From Cellvibrio sp. pealriver (GTDB lineage: Bacteria; Pseudomonadota; Gammaproteobacteria; Pseudomonadales; Cellvibrionaceae): a stretch of 64,000 bases of DNA. Of the stretch, positions 27,252 to 38,232 are shown piece after piece. The notes under the pieces are model-generated. The model was not told the DNA's origin, made no database searches, and saw only the letters and a list, made by a program, of their open reading frames with translations. Location of the stretch: positions 2,447,149 through 2,511,148 of the forward strand of contig NZ_KQ236688.1 in assembly GCF_001183545.1 (NCBI RefSeq), written 5' to 3'. Within the stretch, counting starts at the first letter, position 1. Every line of letters starts with the position of its first letter. Both the position numbers and the translations under genes were made by a program.

Positions 27252-27659
27252 CTACTCAGGCAATTCATATAATTCCAATGGCAATCCATCAGGGTCTTGA
27301 AAAAACGTAAATCGTTTATGTGTGAATTCATCCACCCGGATTGGCTCTACGGCAACACCATTGGCTTCCAGCCAGGCGACATACGCATCAAGATCGCGCA
27401 CCACAAATGCCAAATGGCGCAAGCCACAGGCTTCCGGTCGCGATGGTCGCGCAGGCGGGTTGGGAAACGAAAATAACTCCAACCGGGTGCCATCCGGTAA
27501 CGCCAAATCCAGTTTCCACGAATCGCGTGCAGCGCGATAATTTTCTGCAACCACGGCCAAGCCTAAAACATTGACGTAAAAATCTTTGGACTTTAGGTAG
27601 TCCGAACAAATCAATGCGACATGGTGGACTGACTGTAAAACAGGTGAAGCCGCTGCCAT
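27252..27659 (-). CDS. VOC (glyoxalase/bleomycin-resistance) family protein
   Basis: About 135 residues from the ATG at 27659, which puts the conserved VHHVALICSDYLKSKDFYVNVLG at residues 9-31. The second beta-alpha-beta-beta-beta unit starts GLRHLAFVVRDLDAY, and the protein ends DPDGLPLELYEL. The metal ligands of glyoxalase I-like proteins (H in HHVAL, E in RLELF, H in LRHLAF, E in LELYEL) are all present, so a metal-dependent activity is plausible. It resembles E. coli YaeR/GloA2. Substrate unknown. It is about 40 bases upstream of the deacetylase-like gene. Confidence 0.85.
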   Translation of the reverse strand: MAAASPVLQSVHHVALICSDYLKSKDFYVNVLGLAVVAENYRAARDSWKLDLALPDGTRLELFSFPNPPARPSRPEACGLRHLAFVVRDLDAYVAWLEANGVAVEPIRVDEFTHKRFTFFQDPDGLPLELYELPE

Positions 27660-27903
27660 AAATAAGTGCCTTGTAATTGCACACGGAAACTGGAGCCCAA
27701 GTATAACGCCCACCCCTTAAAAGACGATGCCTTTTGCGTAACTTGTGCATCCTGCAACCGCTCCCTGCTTCCTGCTTCCTGACATGCAGATGGTGGTTAT
27801 GGTGGCGTGCGGGAGCTGTATCCAAAATGAACGCCCCATTTCATCCACAACACGCAGCCATGCTCATGATGCTTATGCCGACGTATACGGGTATCCGCGA
27901 CAT

Positions 27904-27931
27904 AAAAAATCCCGCCTGAGCGGGATTTTTT
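27904..27931. terminator. Terminator of the chemotaxis operon (bidirectional form)
   Basis: AAAAAATCCCGC (27904-27915), loop CTGA, GCGGGATTTTTT (27920-27931). It lies 38 bases past the end of the REC-EAL gene, the last gene of the minus-strand cluster. Confidence 0.92.
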
Positions 27932-27968
27932 ATGGGTGGGGTTAAGCGTGTTAGGAGCTATGCGCTAT

Positions 27969-29195
27969 CTAATGCTTCTCATGCTGACGCCGCAGCTGGC
28001 TCAAGCCGGACTTAATCCACACCAGCAAATCTTCAGGAAATAGTGGTTTGGAGAAGTAATACCCCTGCACCAGATCCACCCCCAAGTCGGCAATGATCCG
28101 GTAATCCTCATCCGTTTCCACCCCTTCTGCCACCGTGGTGAGGTTCAGGTTTTTGGCCAAATCCACCGTGCTGGCAAGAATGGTGCGCTGCTGTGGGCGG
28201 GCAGCTGCACGATGCACCAATGAACGGTCGATCTTCAGTTCCGTCGCAGGTACGCGCGATAACTGCTGTGCATTGGCAAAGCCGGTACCGTAATCATCGA
28301 TAGCAATATGGAACCCTTTCAAGCGTAAACGTGCCAGAGTCTGAATCGCGCTGGCCAGCTCGCCCAACAGGGCATTTTCGGTAATTTCAAAGGTAATTTC
28401 CGAGGGCGCGATACCGTGGTCTTCAGCCATTTTGCACAGCCACTCCACCATATCGGAATCGGCCAGAGACAGAGGCGATAGGTTAAATGCAAGATTGAAG
28501 CGCAACCCATAATTTTGCCAAGTGCGTTTATGCTGGAATGCGGCTTGTAACAGGTGACGTGTCAGCATATCGATCATGCCGTGGCGCTCAGCCAGTGGAA
28601 TAAATACTCCCGGAGAGATCACCCCTTTTTGAGGATGACGCCAACGCGCCAAGGCCTCTACTCCTTTGAGCATCAGCCCTTGCACTGTCAGTTTTGGTTG
28701 GAATGCCAAGGTCAATTCGTTATTGGCAAGCGCTTCACCCAACTCAACCGCAGTCACTTCGTTATCTTGCTGCACGTGGGGTTCTGCCGCTTTGTTTTTG
28801 GTGTCCTGGATAAAGCGCAGAAGGCTACACTCCAGCGCGTCCGGCAGGAGGGGTTTTTGGAAGGTACCCAGTACATGCAGGCCATCAGCTTCTGCCATGG
28901 TACCCACACTGGCAATCAGGATCGGGTCTTTGGCGCTGAGAATAATGACACTGCTGGCCAGCTTTTTCTGCGCCATTGAACGGATGAGCTCAACCCCATC
29001 CATAATGGGCATTTCAAGATCAACCAGAACGACATCGACCCCGCGGGATTCCAGTACATTTAACGCATCCACACCATTAGCGGCATCGTGCAGATCTTTC
29101 ACGCCCAATTCACTACAGAGCCCTTTTGCGTATTGGCGCTGGGTAAGGCTGTCATCTGTCACCAGTACGCTCAGTTCGGAAATTACCGACTTCAT
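27969..29195 (-). CDS. REC-EAL response regulator (c-di-GMP phosphodiesterase)
   Basis: A 408-residue protein with a receiver domain (about 8-125, acceptor D59 in VVLVDLEMP) and an EAL domain (about 150-395). The EAL catalytic set is complete: [46 protein letters not shown], so it should hydrolyse c-di-GMP to pGpG. No GGDEF domain. Its start overlaps the cheB stop by four bases (ATGA), so it is translated with cheB. The receiver is likely a target of the CheA in the same cluster, which would link chemotactic signalling to c-di-GMP. Confidence 0.93.
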   Translation of the reverse strand: MKSVISELSVLVTDDSLTQRQYAKGLCSELGVKDLHDAANGVDALNVLESRGVDVVLVDLEMPIMDGVELIRSMAQKKLASSVIILSAKDPILIASVGTMAEADGLHVLGTFQKPLLPDALECSLLRFIQDTKNKAAEPHVQQDNEVTAVELGEALANNELTLAFQPKLTVQGLMLKGVEALARWRHPQKGVISPGVFIPLAERHGMIDMLTRHLLQAAFQHKRTWQNYGLRFNLAFNLSPLSLADSDMVEWLCKMAEDHGIAPSEITFEITENALLGELASAIQTLARLRLKGFHIAIDDYGTGFANAQQLSRVPATELKIDRSLVHRAAARPQQRTILASTVDLAKNLNLTTVAEGVETDEDYRIIADLGVDLVQGYYFSKPLFPEDLLVWIKSGLSQLRRQHEKH

Positions 29196-30244
29196 GCCTT
29201 GCCCCCCAGTACGGCAGGAATTTGGGATAACGGCATTACCTCTTTGGCAGCCCCCAGATTAATCGCCTCTTTAGGCATACCAAACACAATGCAGGACTGT
29301 TCATCCTGTGCAATGGTTCTGCATCCCACTTGCCGCATTTCCAAAAGGCCGCGGGCACCATCATCGCCCATGCCGGTCATGATGATCCCCATTGCATTGC
29401 GTCCGGCAGCGCGGGCAGCAGAGCGGAATAGCACATCAACCGATGGGCAGTGGCGATTGACGCTCGGGCCGCGGAACACCTTGGCAATGTATTGCGCCCC
29501 CGAGCGCTGAACCTCAAGGTGATGCCCACCCGGTGCAATCAGCACCCGGCCTGGAATCAAGCGATCCCCACTCTCTGCTTCTTTCACATCCACCTCGCAT
29601 AAACCATCAAGACGTTTGGCAAACGCGGCGGTAAATTTCTCTGGCATGTGTTGCACAACGGCGATACCAGGGCAGGTGCGTGGAATTTTGCTGAGAATTT
29701 CCTCCAATGCTTGGGTGCCGCCCGTAGAGGTACCAATCACGATAATGCTATCGGTAGTCGCTGTCATGCTGACCAGATCGGCCACGGCCGGCATTACCGG
29801 TGCTGCTTTTTTGATATCAGCACCCATACTTGCCCGGCGTGACACATGGGCACCGGCGGCACCGCGCACGGTTTGCCAAAGCAAATGTTTTGCCTCCAAC
29901 AAAAAATCTTTCACGCCCAATTGCGGTTTTGTGATCACATCAATGGCACCGGCGGATAGCGCCTGCAAAGTCAGCTCCGCGCCTTTTTCAGCCAGGGACG
30001 AACAAATAATCACGGGCGTCGGCTTTTCGTGCATCAGATGGCGTAAAAATGTCAGGCCATCCATACGCGGCATTTCAATGTCCAGCAAAATGACATCCGG
30101 CCATTTTTTCTGCATTTGCTGTTGCGCAAAAATAGGATCGGATGCCGTGGCGTAGACATTAATGTCAGGCGCTTCATTCAGTACACCACTGAGAACCTGG
30201 CGTACAACGGCTGAATCATCCACTACCAGAACATCAATTGTCAT
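29192..30244 (-). CDS. cheB: CheB protein-glutamate methylesterase/deamidase
   Basis: A 350-residue response-regulator enzyme that removes methyl groups from MCP glutamates. Receiver domain 1-120 with D55 (VILLDIEMP); catalytic domain about 160-350 with the serine in GTSTGGTQ, histidine in VVQHMPEKF and aspartate in [13 protein letters not shown]. All catalytic residues are intact. It sits between cheD and the REC-EAL gene; 131 bases separate it from cheD, a gap without a visible gene. Confidence 0.96.
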   Translation of the reverse strand: MTIDVLVVDDSAVVRQVLSGVLNEAPDINVYATASDPIFAQQQMQKKWPDVILLDIEMPRMDGLTFLRHLMHEKPTPVIICSSLAEKGAELTLQALSAGAIDVITKPQLGVKDFLLEAKHLLWQTVRGAAGAHVSRRASMGADIKKAAPVMPAVADLVSMTATTDSIIVIGTSTGGTQALEEILSKIPRTCPGIAVVQHMPEKFTAAFAKRLDGLCEVDVKEAESGDRLIPGRVLIAPGGHHLEVQRSGAQYIAKVFRGPSVNRHCPSVDVLFRSAARAAGRNAMGIIMTGMGDDGARGLLEMRQVGCRTIAQDEQSCIVFGMPKEAINLGAAKEVMPLSQIPAVLGGKA

Positions 30245-30375
30245 AATTGCTCAAATTTCCCAAAAAAATACCCGATCCGTTATCAAGAATACCCGCGCGA
30301 CTATTTCTATCAAAAACAACACCGCGCGAATCTGTAATTTAACAAGTATTGTTCATCAGCCCCGTATTTCAATCT

Positions 30376-30879
30376 TCAAGCTGGATTCATTGCATAATGT
30401 TTTAATTGAATCTCCCCCGTCGATATAACCAACATCAAGGAGCGGGAAATGGTTCCGCCAACATCCACATGGATTGGTTGAAGTTTTTCACGCATCAACC
30501 ACTGGCGCGCATAGGCAATATTGTCAAAGCCAATTGAGGTGGGCGTTTTGTAGGGAAACATATCGCCGCCGCCAAAAATCCCCAGTTGGAATTCATTCAT
30601 ATTTCCATAGGCCTGCATCGATTTTTTCATTTGCTCCAATGCATGTACGGCATAGCGGCAATCTGCTGATGACAACGATTTTGCCCGTATATCTGCTCTT
30701 GAAGGAGGTTCATTGGTCAGGAGATAGTGACACATGCCACCGATTTTCAACGTGGGGTGCCACGCCGTCAGCGCGACGCAGGAACCTAACACGGTATGCA
30801 ACCGCTCATACTCCACACCGAAATACCACTCTCCCGGATGTATGCTGTGGAGTGGCTTCACGATGGGTACAACTGCCAT
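30376..30879 (-). CDS. cheD: CheD receptor glutamine deamidase
   Basis: A 167-residue CheD. The active-site Cys34 is in VLGSCVALTAW and the His51 in GGMCHYLL; the later GGG-containing block (LGIFGGGDMF) also fits. CheD deamidates glutamines on MCP signalling domains and can modulate CheC or CheB activity in other species. It lies 6 bases after cheR. The adjacent MCPs are the likely substrates. Confidence 0.95.
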   Translation of the reverse strand: MAVVPIVKPLHSIHPGEWYFGVEYERLHTVLGSCVALTAWHPTLKIGGMCHYLLTNEPPSRADIRAKSLSSADCRYAVHALEQMKKSMQAYGNMNEFQLGIFGGGDMFPYKTPTSIGFDNIAYARQWLMREKLQPIHVDVGGTISRSLMLVISTGEIQLKHYAMNPA

Positions 30880-30884
30880 AACAA

Positions 30885-31706
30885 CTACCGCCCTGATAAC
30901 TGGTAAATGGCGGGTTTGAGTGGAATAAAGCGCGAGCTAATACCATGCAAACTTTCCGAGTGACCAACAAACAAGATACCGCCCGGTTTTAATTTATCGG
31001 CGATCCGCTCCAGTATTTTTGCTTTGTTGTCGTTTTCAAAATAAATCAACACATTGCGCAAAAAAATCAAATCAAACTTGCCGATATCCGGAAAGGTTTC
31101 ATGCAAGTTCAAGGTAAAAAACTGTACCGACTCACGCAATTCTGCCACTACCCGGACATTGCCCTGCTGTGGCCCTACCCCCTTGCGGCAGTAACGGCGC
31201 AAATAATCGTGCGGGATATTTTTCACGCGCATCTCCGGATAAATCCCGATCTTGGCCTGCTCAACTACCGAGCGGTTTACATCGGAACACAACAATTCCC
31301 AATCACACTGGCAGCGATCTTTTAACACCATCGCAATACTGTAGGGTTCCTCTCCTGTTGATGATGCAGCACTCCACACACGAAAGTTTGACCCAGGGCG
31401 ATACTTGGGAAGAATAATCTCCTGCAAGTAATCAAAATGTTTTTGCTCACGAAAAAAATAGGTCTCATTCGTGGTAATTAATTCCAGCGCTGTATTTAAT
31501 TCACCCTTGCCTTGGGGGCTTAAAATAAAACGATAGTAATCACTAAACCCTTTGACCTGGCACGCCTGCAACCGCTTCCATAAACGATTGCTCAACAGCG
31601 CTTTTTTTTGCGTAGGTAAAAAAATACCCAATTTTTCCTGAATCAATTCTTGAAACAGCTGAAACTCTTTATCGGTAGGGATAGGTGTTGCGCTTTCCAT
31701 TTCCAT
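30885..31706 (-). CDS. cheR: CheR chemotaxis methyltransferase
   Basis: A 273-residue SAM-dependent methyltransferase that methylates MCP glutamates. The small helical N-terminal domain (about 10-75; FPTQKKALLSNRLWKRL) is followed by the SAM-binding domain with VWSAASSTGEEPYSIAM (about 111-127) and LIFLRNVLIYFENDNK. No C-terminal TPR extension. Start at 31706; an in-frame ATG two codons on is an alternative. Confidence 0.96.
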   Translation of the reverse strand: MEMESATPIPTDKEFQLFQELIQEKLGIFLPTQKKALLSNRLWKRLQACQVKGFSDYYRFILSPQGKGELNTALELITTNETYFFREQKHFDYLQEIILPKYRPGSNFRVWSAASSTGEEPYSIAMVLKDRCQCDWELLCSDVNRSVVEQAKIGIYPEMRVKNIPHDYLRRYCRKGVGPQQGNVRVVAELRESVQFFTLNLHETFPDIGKFDLIFLRNVLIYFENDNKAKILERIADKLKPGGILFVGHSESLHGISSRFIPLKPAIYQLSGR

Positions 31707-31747
31707 AATCTTGCTCGTCAGTGAACGGCTATAGAATTAATATATTT

Positions 31748-33388
31748 TTAGGAGTAGCGAACAAAGTCTTTATCGAGATCATCATCATTAATGATTTTTT
31801 TCTGCGGTTTATTACGCGAAGGAGTAGTTGCAGAGGGTGAAAAGTTTCCACTGCTTTTTTGTGAAGCGCGCGGCACTATCACTCTGGCATCCGATTTGGC
31901 CAACACAAAATAACTCACTGCATCTTGTAAGCGCATAGCCTGCGAACTAAGTTCTTCAGAGGTGGAGCTCAACTCTTCAGCTGCGGCAGCATTTTGTTGC
32001 ATGGTTTGGCTCACCTGGCCGATGGCTGCATTAATTTGGTTAACGCCCGCGGTTTGTTCAGTAGATGCCGCCGAAATTTCTTGTACCAAATCGGCTGTTT
32101 TACGAATGGAGGGCACCATTTCCTGCAGCAATTTTCCTGCGTTATCCGCTTTGCTGACTGTTTCACCTGCGAGCGATCCAATTTCCTGTGCGGCAACCTG
32201 ACTGCGCTCAGCCAGTTTGCGCACTTCCGAGGCCACCACCGCAAAGCCACGACCATGCTCACCGGCGCGCCCTGCTTCAATTGCGGCATTCAGTGCAAGT
32301 AAATTGGTTTGGTAAGCGATATCGTCAATCACACCAATACGGTCTGCAATTTTTTGCATCGCCTCTACAGTGCTGGCCACAGCATTCCCACCGGTCATGG
32401 CATCGGCAGCCGCTTTCTGGGCCATGCCATCAGTAATGCTGGCATTTTCATTATTTTGCATAATCGATGCAGACATCTCTTCCATTGATGCCGATGTTTC
32501 TTCCACGCTCGCTGCTTGTACTGAAGCACCTTTAGCCAGTGATTGCGCTGTTGCATTCACTTCTTCTGACGCTGATGCCAATGCATCTGCCGAGCTACGC
32601 ACTTCGCCTAATACTTGCGACAGGGTATTCGACATTTCGCGAATGGCCGCCAACATACTCGTGGTATCACCCTGTTTAACAGCCACCTCCTGGGTTAAAT
32701 CACCTGCGGCTATTTTGGCAACCACTGCTGCTGCATAATCCGGCTCGCCACCTAATTGACGTAACAGATTGCGCGTAATAAAAAAGCCGATAACTGCAAT
32801 CGCGATCAGCGTAATGGCCGAGATAACAATAGAGTAAAGCGTTGCCTGGGCTTTACTCGCTAACGCGGTATTTTTTGCGCCTTCAGCGATATCCATGTTG
32901 TAAGCAGATTGATTATCTATAGCCGTAGATACCGCCATTGCATCGGGTGTTGCCTTCTCCAACAATTCCCGAGCCAAATCGAACTGATCATTCTCCGATG
33001 CAACAATAATGGCTGGGATATGGGTTAAATAACGATTAAAGGCATCAACACTTTCTTTAAGCAGCGCGCGGTCTTTATCATCGGCAATCATGGTTTCATA
33101 TTCTTTGAGACCCGCTTTTACTTCAGTAATAGCCTCATTCATGCTTGCTTCAATTTTTTTTGATTGCGAATTATCGGTATTGAGAATGTGACGATTCAAA
33201 CGAATACGAGTGCGGTATACGTTATTTTGCATCAGCCCCAGCAAATGCATACTGGGAACAACATTTTCATTCGTGTAATTTGTCTCTTCAAATACTTTGT
33301 TGATTTGAATCTGGGCAGCACCAGCCAACACAATAATTCCCAGCAACGCAGTTGCTACCAACAGCACCATTTTCTTGGCAACGGTCAT
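31748..33388 (-). CDS. Methyl-accepting chemotaxis protein with 4HB-type periplasmic domain
   Basis: A 546-residue MCP. A membrane helix at about 8-28, a helical periplasmic sensor (about 30-190, four-helix-bundle type), a second helix (about 192-215), a HAMP-like segment ([21 protein letters not shown]) and the cytoplasmic signalling domain with the conserved hairpin tip [31 protein letters not shown] sequence. The tail ends [12 protein letters not shown], almost identical to the neighbouring MCP. The signalling half is near-identical to the neighbour while the sensors differ, so the pair arose by duplication. Ligand unknown. Confidence 0.94.
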   Translation of the reverse strand: MTVAKKMVLLVATALLGIIVLAGAAQIQINKVFEETNYTNENVVPSMHLLGLMQNNVYRTRIRLNRHILNTDNSQSKKIEASMNEAITEVKAGLKEYETMIADDKDRALLKESVDAFNRYLTHIPAIIVASENDQFDLARELLEKATPDAMAVSTAIDNQSAYNMDIAEGAKNTALASKAQATLYSIVISAITLIAIAVIGFFITRNLLRQLGGEPDYAAAVVAKIAAGDLTQEVAVKQGDTTSMLAAIREMSNTLSQVLGEVRSSADALASASEEVNATAQSLAKGASVQAASVEETSASMEEMSASIMQNNENASITDGMAQKAAADAMTGGNAVASTVEAMQKIADRIGVIDDIAYQTNLLALNAAIEAGRAGEHGRGFAVVASEVRKLAERSQVAAQEIGSLAGETVSKADNAGKLLQEMVPSIRKTADLVQEISAASTEQTAGVNQINAAIGQVSQTMQQNAAAAEELSSTSEELSSQAMRLQDAVSYFVLAKSDARVIVPRASQKSSGNFSPSATTPSRNKPQKKIINDDDLDKDFVRYS

Positions 33389-33451
33389 TTTTTAACTCCA
33401 TTAAACATCCATTAAACATCAATGCCTGATACTTCTATCAGGCGGTATTTA

Positions 33452-35131
33452 TTAGCTGTAACGCACAAAATTTTTATCCAAATCATCATCACTGACATGG
33501 TGCTTTTTAACGGAGCCGGATTTAGGTGGCTTACTCTCAGTGGGTGGATTTTTTTTCACACTTGGTTTGCCTGGCTTGTTTGAGTTATTGGTACTTGCCA
33601 GCCCCAATTTGAAATAGGTCATTGATTCTTGCAGGCGAATTGCCTGTGTACTCATTTCTTCCGATGTGGAACTCAGCTCTTCTGATGCTGCTGCATTTTG
33701 TTGCAATGTTTGACTTACTTGACCAATTGCACTGTTGATTTGCGATACGCCTGCATTTTGCTCTGATGATGCTGCAGAAATTTCCTGCACCAAATCGGCC
33801 GTTTTGCGAATAGCTGGCACCATGTCTCTTAGCATGTTGCCTGCCTGTTCCGCACGCTTAACCGTGTCGCCAGCAAGCGTTCCAATTTCCTGTGCGGCAA
33901 CCTGACTGCGCTCTGCTAACTTACGCACTTCTGATGCAACCACTGCAAAACCACGCCCGTGTTCACCGGCACGCCCCGCTTCGATTGCTGCATTCAGTGC
34001 TAGCAGATTGGTTTGGTAAGCAATGTCATCAATTACGCTGATGCGCTCGGCAATTTTTTGCATTGCCTCTACCGTGCCCATAACGGCTTCGCCACCGGTT
34101 GCAGCATCGCGTGCAGCTTGTTGCGCCATACCATCGGTGATTCTGGCATTTTCACTATTTTGGGAAATAGACGCTGACATTTGCTCCATAGAGGCAGAGG
34201 TTTCTTCCACGCTTGCTGCCTGGACAGATGCGCCTTTCGCGAGAGACTGTGCTGTTGCGTTGACCTCTTCTGATGCAGAGGAAAGCGCATCGGCAGAGCT
34301 GCGCACATCGCCAATAATATCTGCCAATTGCTTGCGCATATTTTCCACACTGGCAAGCAGGGAGTGTTGGTCACCAGGTTTTAATTGAATATCTACATTG
34401 AGATAGCCTTCAGCAACTTGCGATACAACATCCGCAGTGTAAGCAGGTTCTCCGCCCAGAGTTTTGAACATATCGCGGAAGATAAAAATCATAACGCCAA
34501 TAATAATGGCCGATGCACTGATACAAATAATTAACAGCAAGCTCACAGTATCGCTGTAAATTTTCCCGGTTTTAATATCAGAATCAATCAGGAACTGATT
34601 AAACTCACTGGTTGTTTTATCTGCCAGCTCTTGCATCTGACGGCTAGCTTCGCGATCCATACCGCTCACTAACTTATCAACAACCTTTCCCGCTTCCGGA
34701 TTTTCCTGATTAAAGCTGGCAAGTGCTTCGCGGTAATTTTTACCTAAGGAGGCATGCTCTTTTTGAAGCGAAGTTATCGCATCAGTTGCGATGCCTTCTT
34801 CTTTTTGCAACACCATCGCAGCAGCAAGATGTTGTTGCACCACTGTTTCAGACGCAATAAAACCGTCTACGTATTTGGTAAACTGATCCGCGTTATTGCC
34901 GCGGATCAGGATATTTTTCCATTCCTGCACCTGGGTTTTAAAATTAATCGCCGCCGATTGAATTTCCACCAAAATTTCAGAACGTCGTTTACTGTGGGTA
35001 GCAGTCTCATCTACCACGACATTAAATGAACGAATTTGCAAATAAGCAGTGAGTCCGAGCGTAGATAATCCCAGCACAATCAGACTGCTGAGTAATAAGA
35101 TTTTGGCTTTTAAGGTGAGGCTGCTGAACAT
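33452..35131 (-). CDS. Methyl-accepting chemotaxis protein, tandem paralogue
   Basis: A 559-residue MCP with the same layout as its neighbour: first membrane helix about 10-30, periplasmic helical sensor (about 32-195), second helix about 198-218, HAMP-like [19 protein letters not shown], then the signalling domain. The C terminus ends [12 protein letters not shown]. The periplasmic part differs strongly from the neighbour, so it should sense another ligand. It is 63 bases upstream of the next MCP and 37 bases after cheW. Confidence 0.94.
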   Translation of the reverse strand: MFSSLTLKAKILLLSSLIVLGLSTLGLTAYLQIRSFNVVVDETATHSKRRSEILVEIQSAAINFKTQVQEWKNILIRGNNADQFTKYVDGFIASETVVQQHLAAAMVLQKEEGIATDAITSLQKEHASLGKNYREALASFNQENPEAGKVVDKLVSGMDREASRQMQELADKTTSEFNQFLIDSDIKTGKIYSDTVSLLLIICISASAIIIGVMIFIFRDMFKTLGGEPAYTADVVSQVAEGYLNVDIQLKPGDQHSLLASVENMRKQLADIIGDVRSSADALSSASEEVNATAQSLAKGASVQAASVEETSASMEQMSASISQNSENARITDGMAQQAARDAATGGEAVMGTVEAMQKIAERISVIDDIAYQTNLLALNAAIEAGRAGEHGRGFAVVASEVRKLAERSQVAAQEIGTLAGDTVKRAEQAGNMLRDMVPAIRKTADLVQEISAASSEQNAGVSQINSAIGQVSQTLQQNAAASEELSSTSEEMSTQAIRLQESMTYFKLGLASTNNSNKPGKPSVKKNPPTESKPPKSGSVKKHHVSDDDLDKNFVRYS

Positions 35132-35168
35132 GTTTATTCCTTCATTTTTTTAGGAATTGTTTAAGAAA

Positions 35169-35678
35169 TTATTGCAGCTGAGCCTCAACCAAATGCGCCA
35201 GCTCGCGGATAGAAAGTGCATTGTTTGCATCCAGCAATACCACAAACTCATCCTCACGCTTGGCAATACCCTGAATAAAATCAGCGCGGATATTCGCACC
35301 AAATGATGGCGCATCCTCGATATTCTCATCGTTCATTTCAATCACTTCACTGACTGAATCGGCCAACAAACCAAGCACATGGTTTTGCTCATTGTTTTGC
35401 AGCTCAACCACGATAATACAAGTGCGCTTTTGAACTTCGATGGGCTTGCGCCCAAGGCGCACAGCCAGATCAATTACCGGAACAACTTCACCCCGCAAAT
35501 TAATCACACCACGCAAAAAATTGGGCATCAAAGGTACTTCGGTGATCCCGCTATACTCGATAATCTCTCTGGTTTGCGACAACTCAAGCCCATAGTTTTC
35601 ATTGCCAATCCGGAAGGTGAGATACTGCTTTATCACTTCAACAACATGGCTCTTTTTTTGTTTGCTTAGCTGATTCAT
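35169..35678 (-). CDS. cheW: CheW coupling protein
   Basis: A 169-residue scaffold linking MCPs to CheA. A single CheW domain (about 14-160): YLTFRIGNENYGLELSQTREI, then MPNFLRGVINLRGEVVPVIDLAVRLG, and FVVLLDAN at the end. Its start touches the last base of the cheA gene, so translation is coupled. Confidence 0.95.
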   Translation of the reverse strand: MNQLSKQKKSHVVEVIKQYLTFRIGNENYGLELSQTREIIEYSGITEVPLMPNFLRGVINLRGEVVPVIDLAVRLGRKPIEVQKRTCIIVVELQNNEQNHVLGLLADSVSEVIEMNDENIEDAPSFGANIRADFIQGIAKREDEFVVLLDANNALSIRELAHLVEAQLQ

Positions 35679-37888
35679 TACTCTTGCTCCTGCACATTTA
35701 CTGCAAAGGCAGTGTTGCGTAAATGTTCGCGATTAATCGCAAACCCGATTAACTGTTGGATATCCAAAATCAACGCAACAGCACCTGTACCTAACAGACT
35801 TGACCCACCAATTCCTTTAAGCGCCTGAAAAATTGGCCCCATCGGTTTTACTACGGTTTGTATTTCACCGTGCAAATCATCCACAACAATGCCCGCACGC
35901 TTTTCACCAAACTGAACAACAACAATTTTTTCGCGAGAATGATCTTTCGGTTGTAGCGAAAAAATTTCACGCAAGCGGATATAAGGAACCTGTTCACCAC
36001 GCAAATTGACGCAGTTTTGGCCTTTCACATGCATGAGCGAATCCAGATCAACGCACTCAAGGATAGTATTTTGCGGAACAATAAAATCGATGTGCCCTGC
36101 TGTTACATGGAAGCCATCAATAATCGCCAGTGTCAGCGGCAAGCGAATACTAAAACTGGTTCCCACCGTCAGCTCACTTTCAATTTCAATACCGCCTTGT
36201 AACTCCTCGATATTGCGCTTGACCACATCCATGCCCACGCCGCGCCCGGACAAATTTGTCACTTGCTCTGCGGTTGATAGCCCTGGATGGAAAATTAACT
36301 GAAATAATTCCTGACGGGATAAATGAACTCCTTCTTCCAGGATTCCATTGTTAATAGCTTTTTTGCGAATTTTCTCTACATCAAGCCCACCGCCATCATC
36401 GTGAATACCAATAACAATATTCCCGGCATCATGACGCGCTGTCAGTTTGATGGTGCCCGTGCCCGATTTGCCGCGCGATTCACGCACAGCAACAGATTCG
36501 ATCCCGTGATCCATTGCATTGCGCACAATGTGCATCAAAGGATCATTGAGTTTCTCCACCATCGAACGATCCAACTCCGTTTCCGCTCCTTCAATTTCCA
36601 ACTCAATTTCTTTCCCGATGGATTTGGCGGTATCACGCACAACGCGTTTGAATTTTTGGAAGGTATCGCCAATGGGCACCATGCGCAGGGTCAGAGCTGC
36701 ATCGCGGATCGCTTCGGTAAAGTTCCCCATTGAGGTCACTGCCTCAATCAACGTGGCATTACCTAATTTTGATGCAAGTAAATCGACACGTTGGCGGTTG
36801 ATAACCAACTCGCCGATGAGATTAATCAAGGTATCAAGACGCTCTGCATCAACACGGATAAAACGGTTTTCGGAGCTGGTTTTTTTCTCGGCAATTTTCT
36901 TTTGCTTATCGAGCGCAGCATGCACAATTTCTGGCGCGACTGACTGCTCTTCAATCAGGATGTCACCCAACATACCCACTGCACCGGTTGATTTGGCCTG
37001 CTGCTTTTGTGTAGCCAAGGCCGCTTCCAGTTCCGGATAAGTAATCGCATGGCTTTTTACTAAAATCTCACCGAGCCGCTGGGTATTTTCCGGCAGGGAT
37101 TTGATCAAATTAACGTAGGCTTCGATATTGCTGCGCGGCGGAATGATATTGATCTGGGATTCATCGCGCACAAACATGAAGGCATCTTCAATTTGCTGCT
37201 GCGTAGCATCACTCACCAGAGTAATTTCAAAACCCAAATACAATTGCTCGGGATCAAACTCATTAAATGCGGGCAAATGATCCGTCAGGGTGGTGATGTG
37301 TGTAATCTCACCCAGCGAACCTAAAAAGCGCATGATCGACAAAGGGTCCATACCATTGCGCAATAAATCTGCACCCAAGCGCACAGAAATATGCCATGCA
37401 TCATGATTATGGCTTCCACTTTGTACCGCCGTGCCACCGGTGGATGTCGCTGGCGTTTTTGCAGTTGGTATCGCAACAGGCTCGGTGCTTTCCGGGCGAG
37501 CCTCCAACCAAGGCGTTAATGAATCCAACAATGCTTTGCCATGAGCAAGGCACTCTTCATCATTTTCATTTTCATGCATTGCATGCTCGACGAGTGTGGC
37601 AATGTGATCACGGCACGGCAGTAAAATACTCAGCAGATCGCCACTGATAGTAATTTTTCCATCGCGCGCACGGTCCAACACGTTTTCCACGATGTGCGTA
37701 AAGCTCACAATATCATTCAGCCCAAACAACCCTGCAGAGCCTTTGATTGTGTGCGCAGCACGGAAAATTTCGTTGATGGTTTCCATGTCATGATCGCCAT
37801 CATCCAGACGCAAAAGTGCCGCCTCCATGGAGTTGAGTAAATCCTCGGCTTCGGCAAAGAAAGTCTGTAATGCACCGTCGAGATTCAT
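35678..37888 (-). CDS. cheA: CheA chemotaxis histidine kinase
   Basis: A 736-residue kinase. HPt domain 1-105 with the phospho-acceptor His46 (AAHTIKGSAGLFG); a linker and probable receiver-docking region (about 160-260); dimerisation helices about 330-400; HATPase about 400-585 with VRNAMDHGIE, HDDGGGLD and LSGRGVGMDVV; CheW-like domain about 590-725. Complete and canonical. It phosphorylates CheY, CheB and probably the REC-EAL protein of this cluster. Confidence 0.96.
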   Translation of the reverse strand: MNLDGALQTFFAEAEDLLNSMEAALLRLDDGDHDMETINEIFRAAHTIKGSAGLFGLNDIVSFTHIVENVLDRARDGKITISGDLLSILLPCRDHIATLVEHAMHENENDEECLAHGKALLDSLTPWLEARPESTEPVAIPTAKTPATSTGGTAVQSGSHNHDAWHISVRLGADLLRNGMDPLSIMRFLGSLGEITHITTLTDHLPAFNEFDPEQLYLGFEITLVSDATQQQIEDAFMFVRDESQINIIPPRSNIEAYVNLIKSLPENTQRLGEILVKSHAITYPELEAALATQKQQAKSTGAVGMLGDILIEEQSVAPEIVHAALDKQKKIAEKKTSSENRFIRVDAERLDTLINLIGELVINRQRVDLLASKLGNATLIEAVTSMGNFTEAIRDAALTLRMVPIGDTFQKFKRVVRDTAKSIGKEIELEIEGAETELDRSMVEKLNDPLMHIVRNAMDHGIESVAVRESRGKSGTGTIKLTARHDAGNIVIGIHDDGGGLDVEKIRKKAINNGILEEGVHLSRQELFQLIFHPGLSTAEQVTNLSGRGVGMDVVKRNIEELQGGIEIESELTVGTSFSIRLPLTLAIIDGFHVTAGHIDFIVPQNTILECVDLDSLMHVKGQNCVNLRGEQVPYIRLREIFSLQPKDHSREKIVVVQFGEKRAGIVVDDLHGEIQTVVKPMGPIFQALKGIGGSSLLGTGAVALILDIQQLIGFAINREHLRNTAFAVNVQEQE

Positions 37889-37899
37889 AGTGTGATTCC

Positions 37900-38205
37900 T
37901 TATGATTCCATGGCAAATTGGGATTGCACATCAAGCGCGGTCAGCACTGACTCCACTGACTCGTTGCTTTTGGCAATAAACACTGAGCGATGCACTGAAT
38001 TGAAAAACTTCTTCATAAACAATAAAAGTTGGACACCGGCTGTATCCAACTCAGTTACGCCTTCCAGATTCAAGGCGATTTTATCGGCCAGTTTTTCGTA
38101 ATCGGCAAAAATTTCATCCTTCACTTGGGCAACGTAGTAAATCGTAAAATCCCCTTCAAATATTAGGGTCGATGTGTCCTTGCTTTTTTTGCGCGAAATA
38201 TTCAT
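37900..38205 (-). CDS. STAS domain protein
   Basis: A 101-residue single STAS domain. LIFEGDFTIYYVAQVKDEI and LNLEGVTELDTAGVQLLLFMKKF give the anti-sigma-antagonist pattern, with D-T-A-G replacing the more usual D-S-S/T-G phosphorylation motif; the threonine could still be phosphorylated. It sits 11 bases before cheA and after cheY, so it is part of the chemotaxis operon, as seen in several gammaproteobacterial che clusters. Its partner is unknown; no serine kinase or phosphatase gene is in the cluster. Confidence 0.87.
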   Translation of the reverse strand: MNISRKKSKDTSTLIFEGDFTIYYVAQVKDEIFADYEKLADKIALNLEGVTELDTAGVQLLLFMKKFFNSVHRSVFIAKSNESVESVLTALDVQSQFAMES

Positions 38206-38232
38206 GGCTTTTTCCTGTAAAAAAATGTCCGG

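Noticed and set aside
27734..27945. Overlapping plus-strand frames before the chemotaxis terminator
   Set aside because: They run into the terminator hairpin and have no ribosome binding sites.
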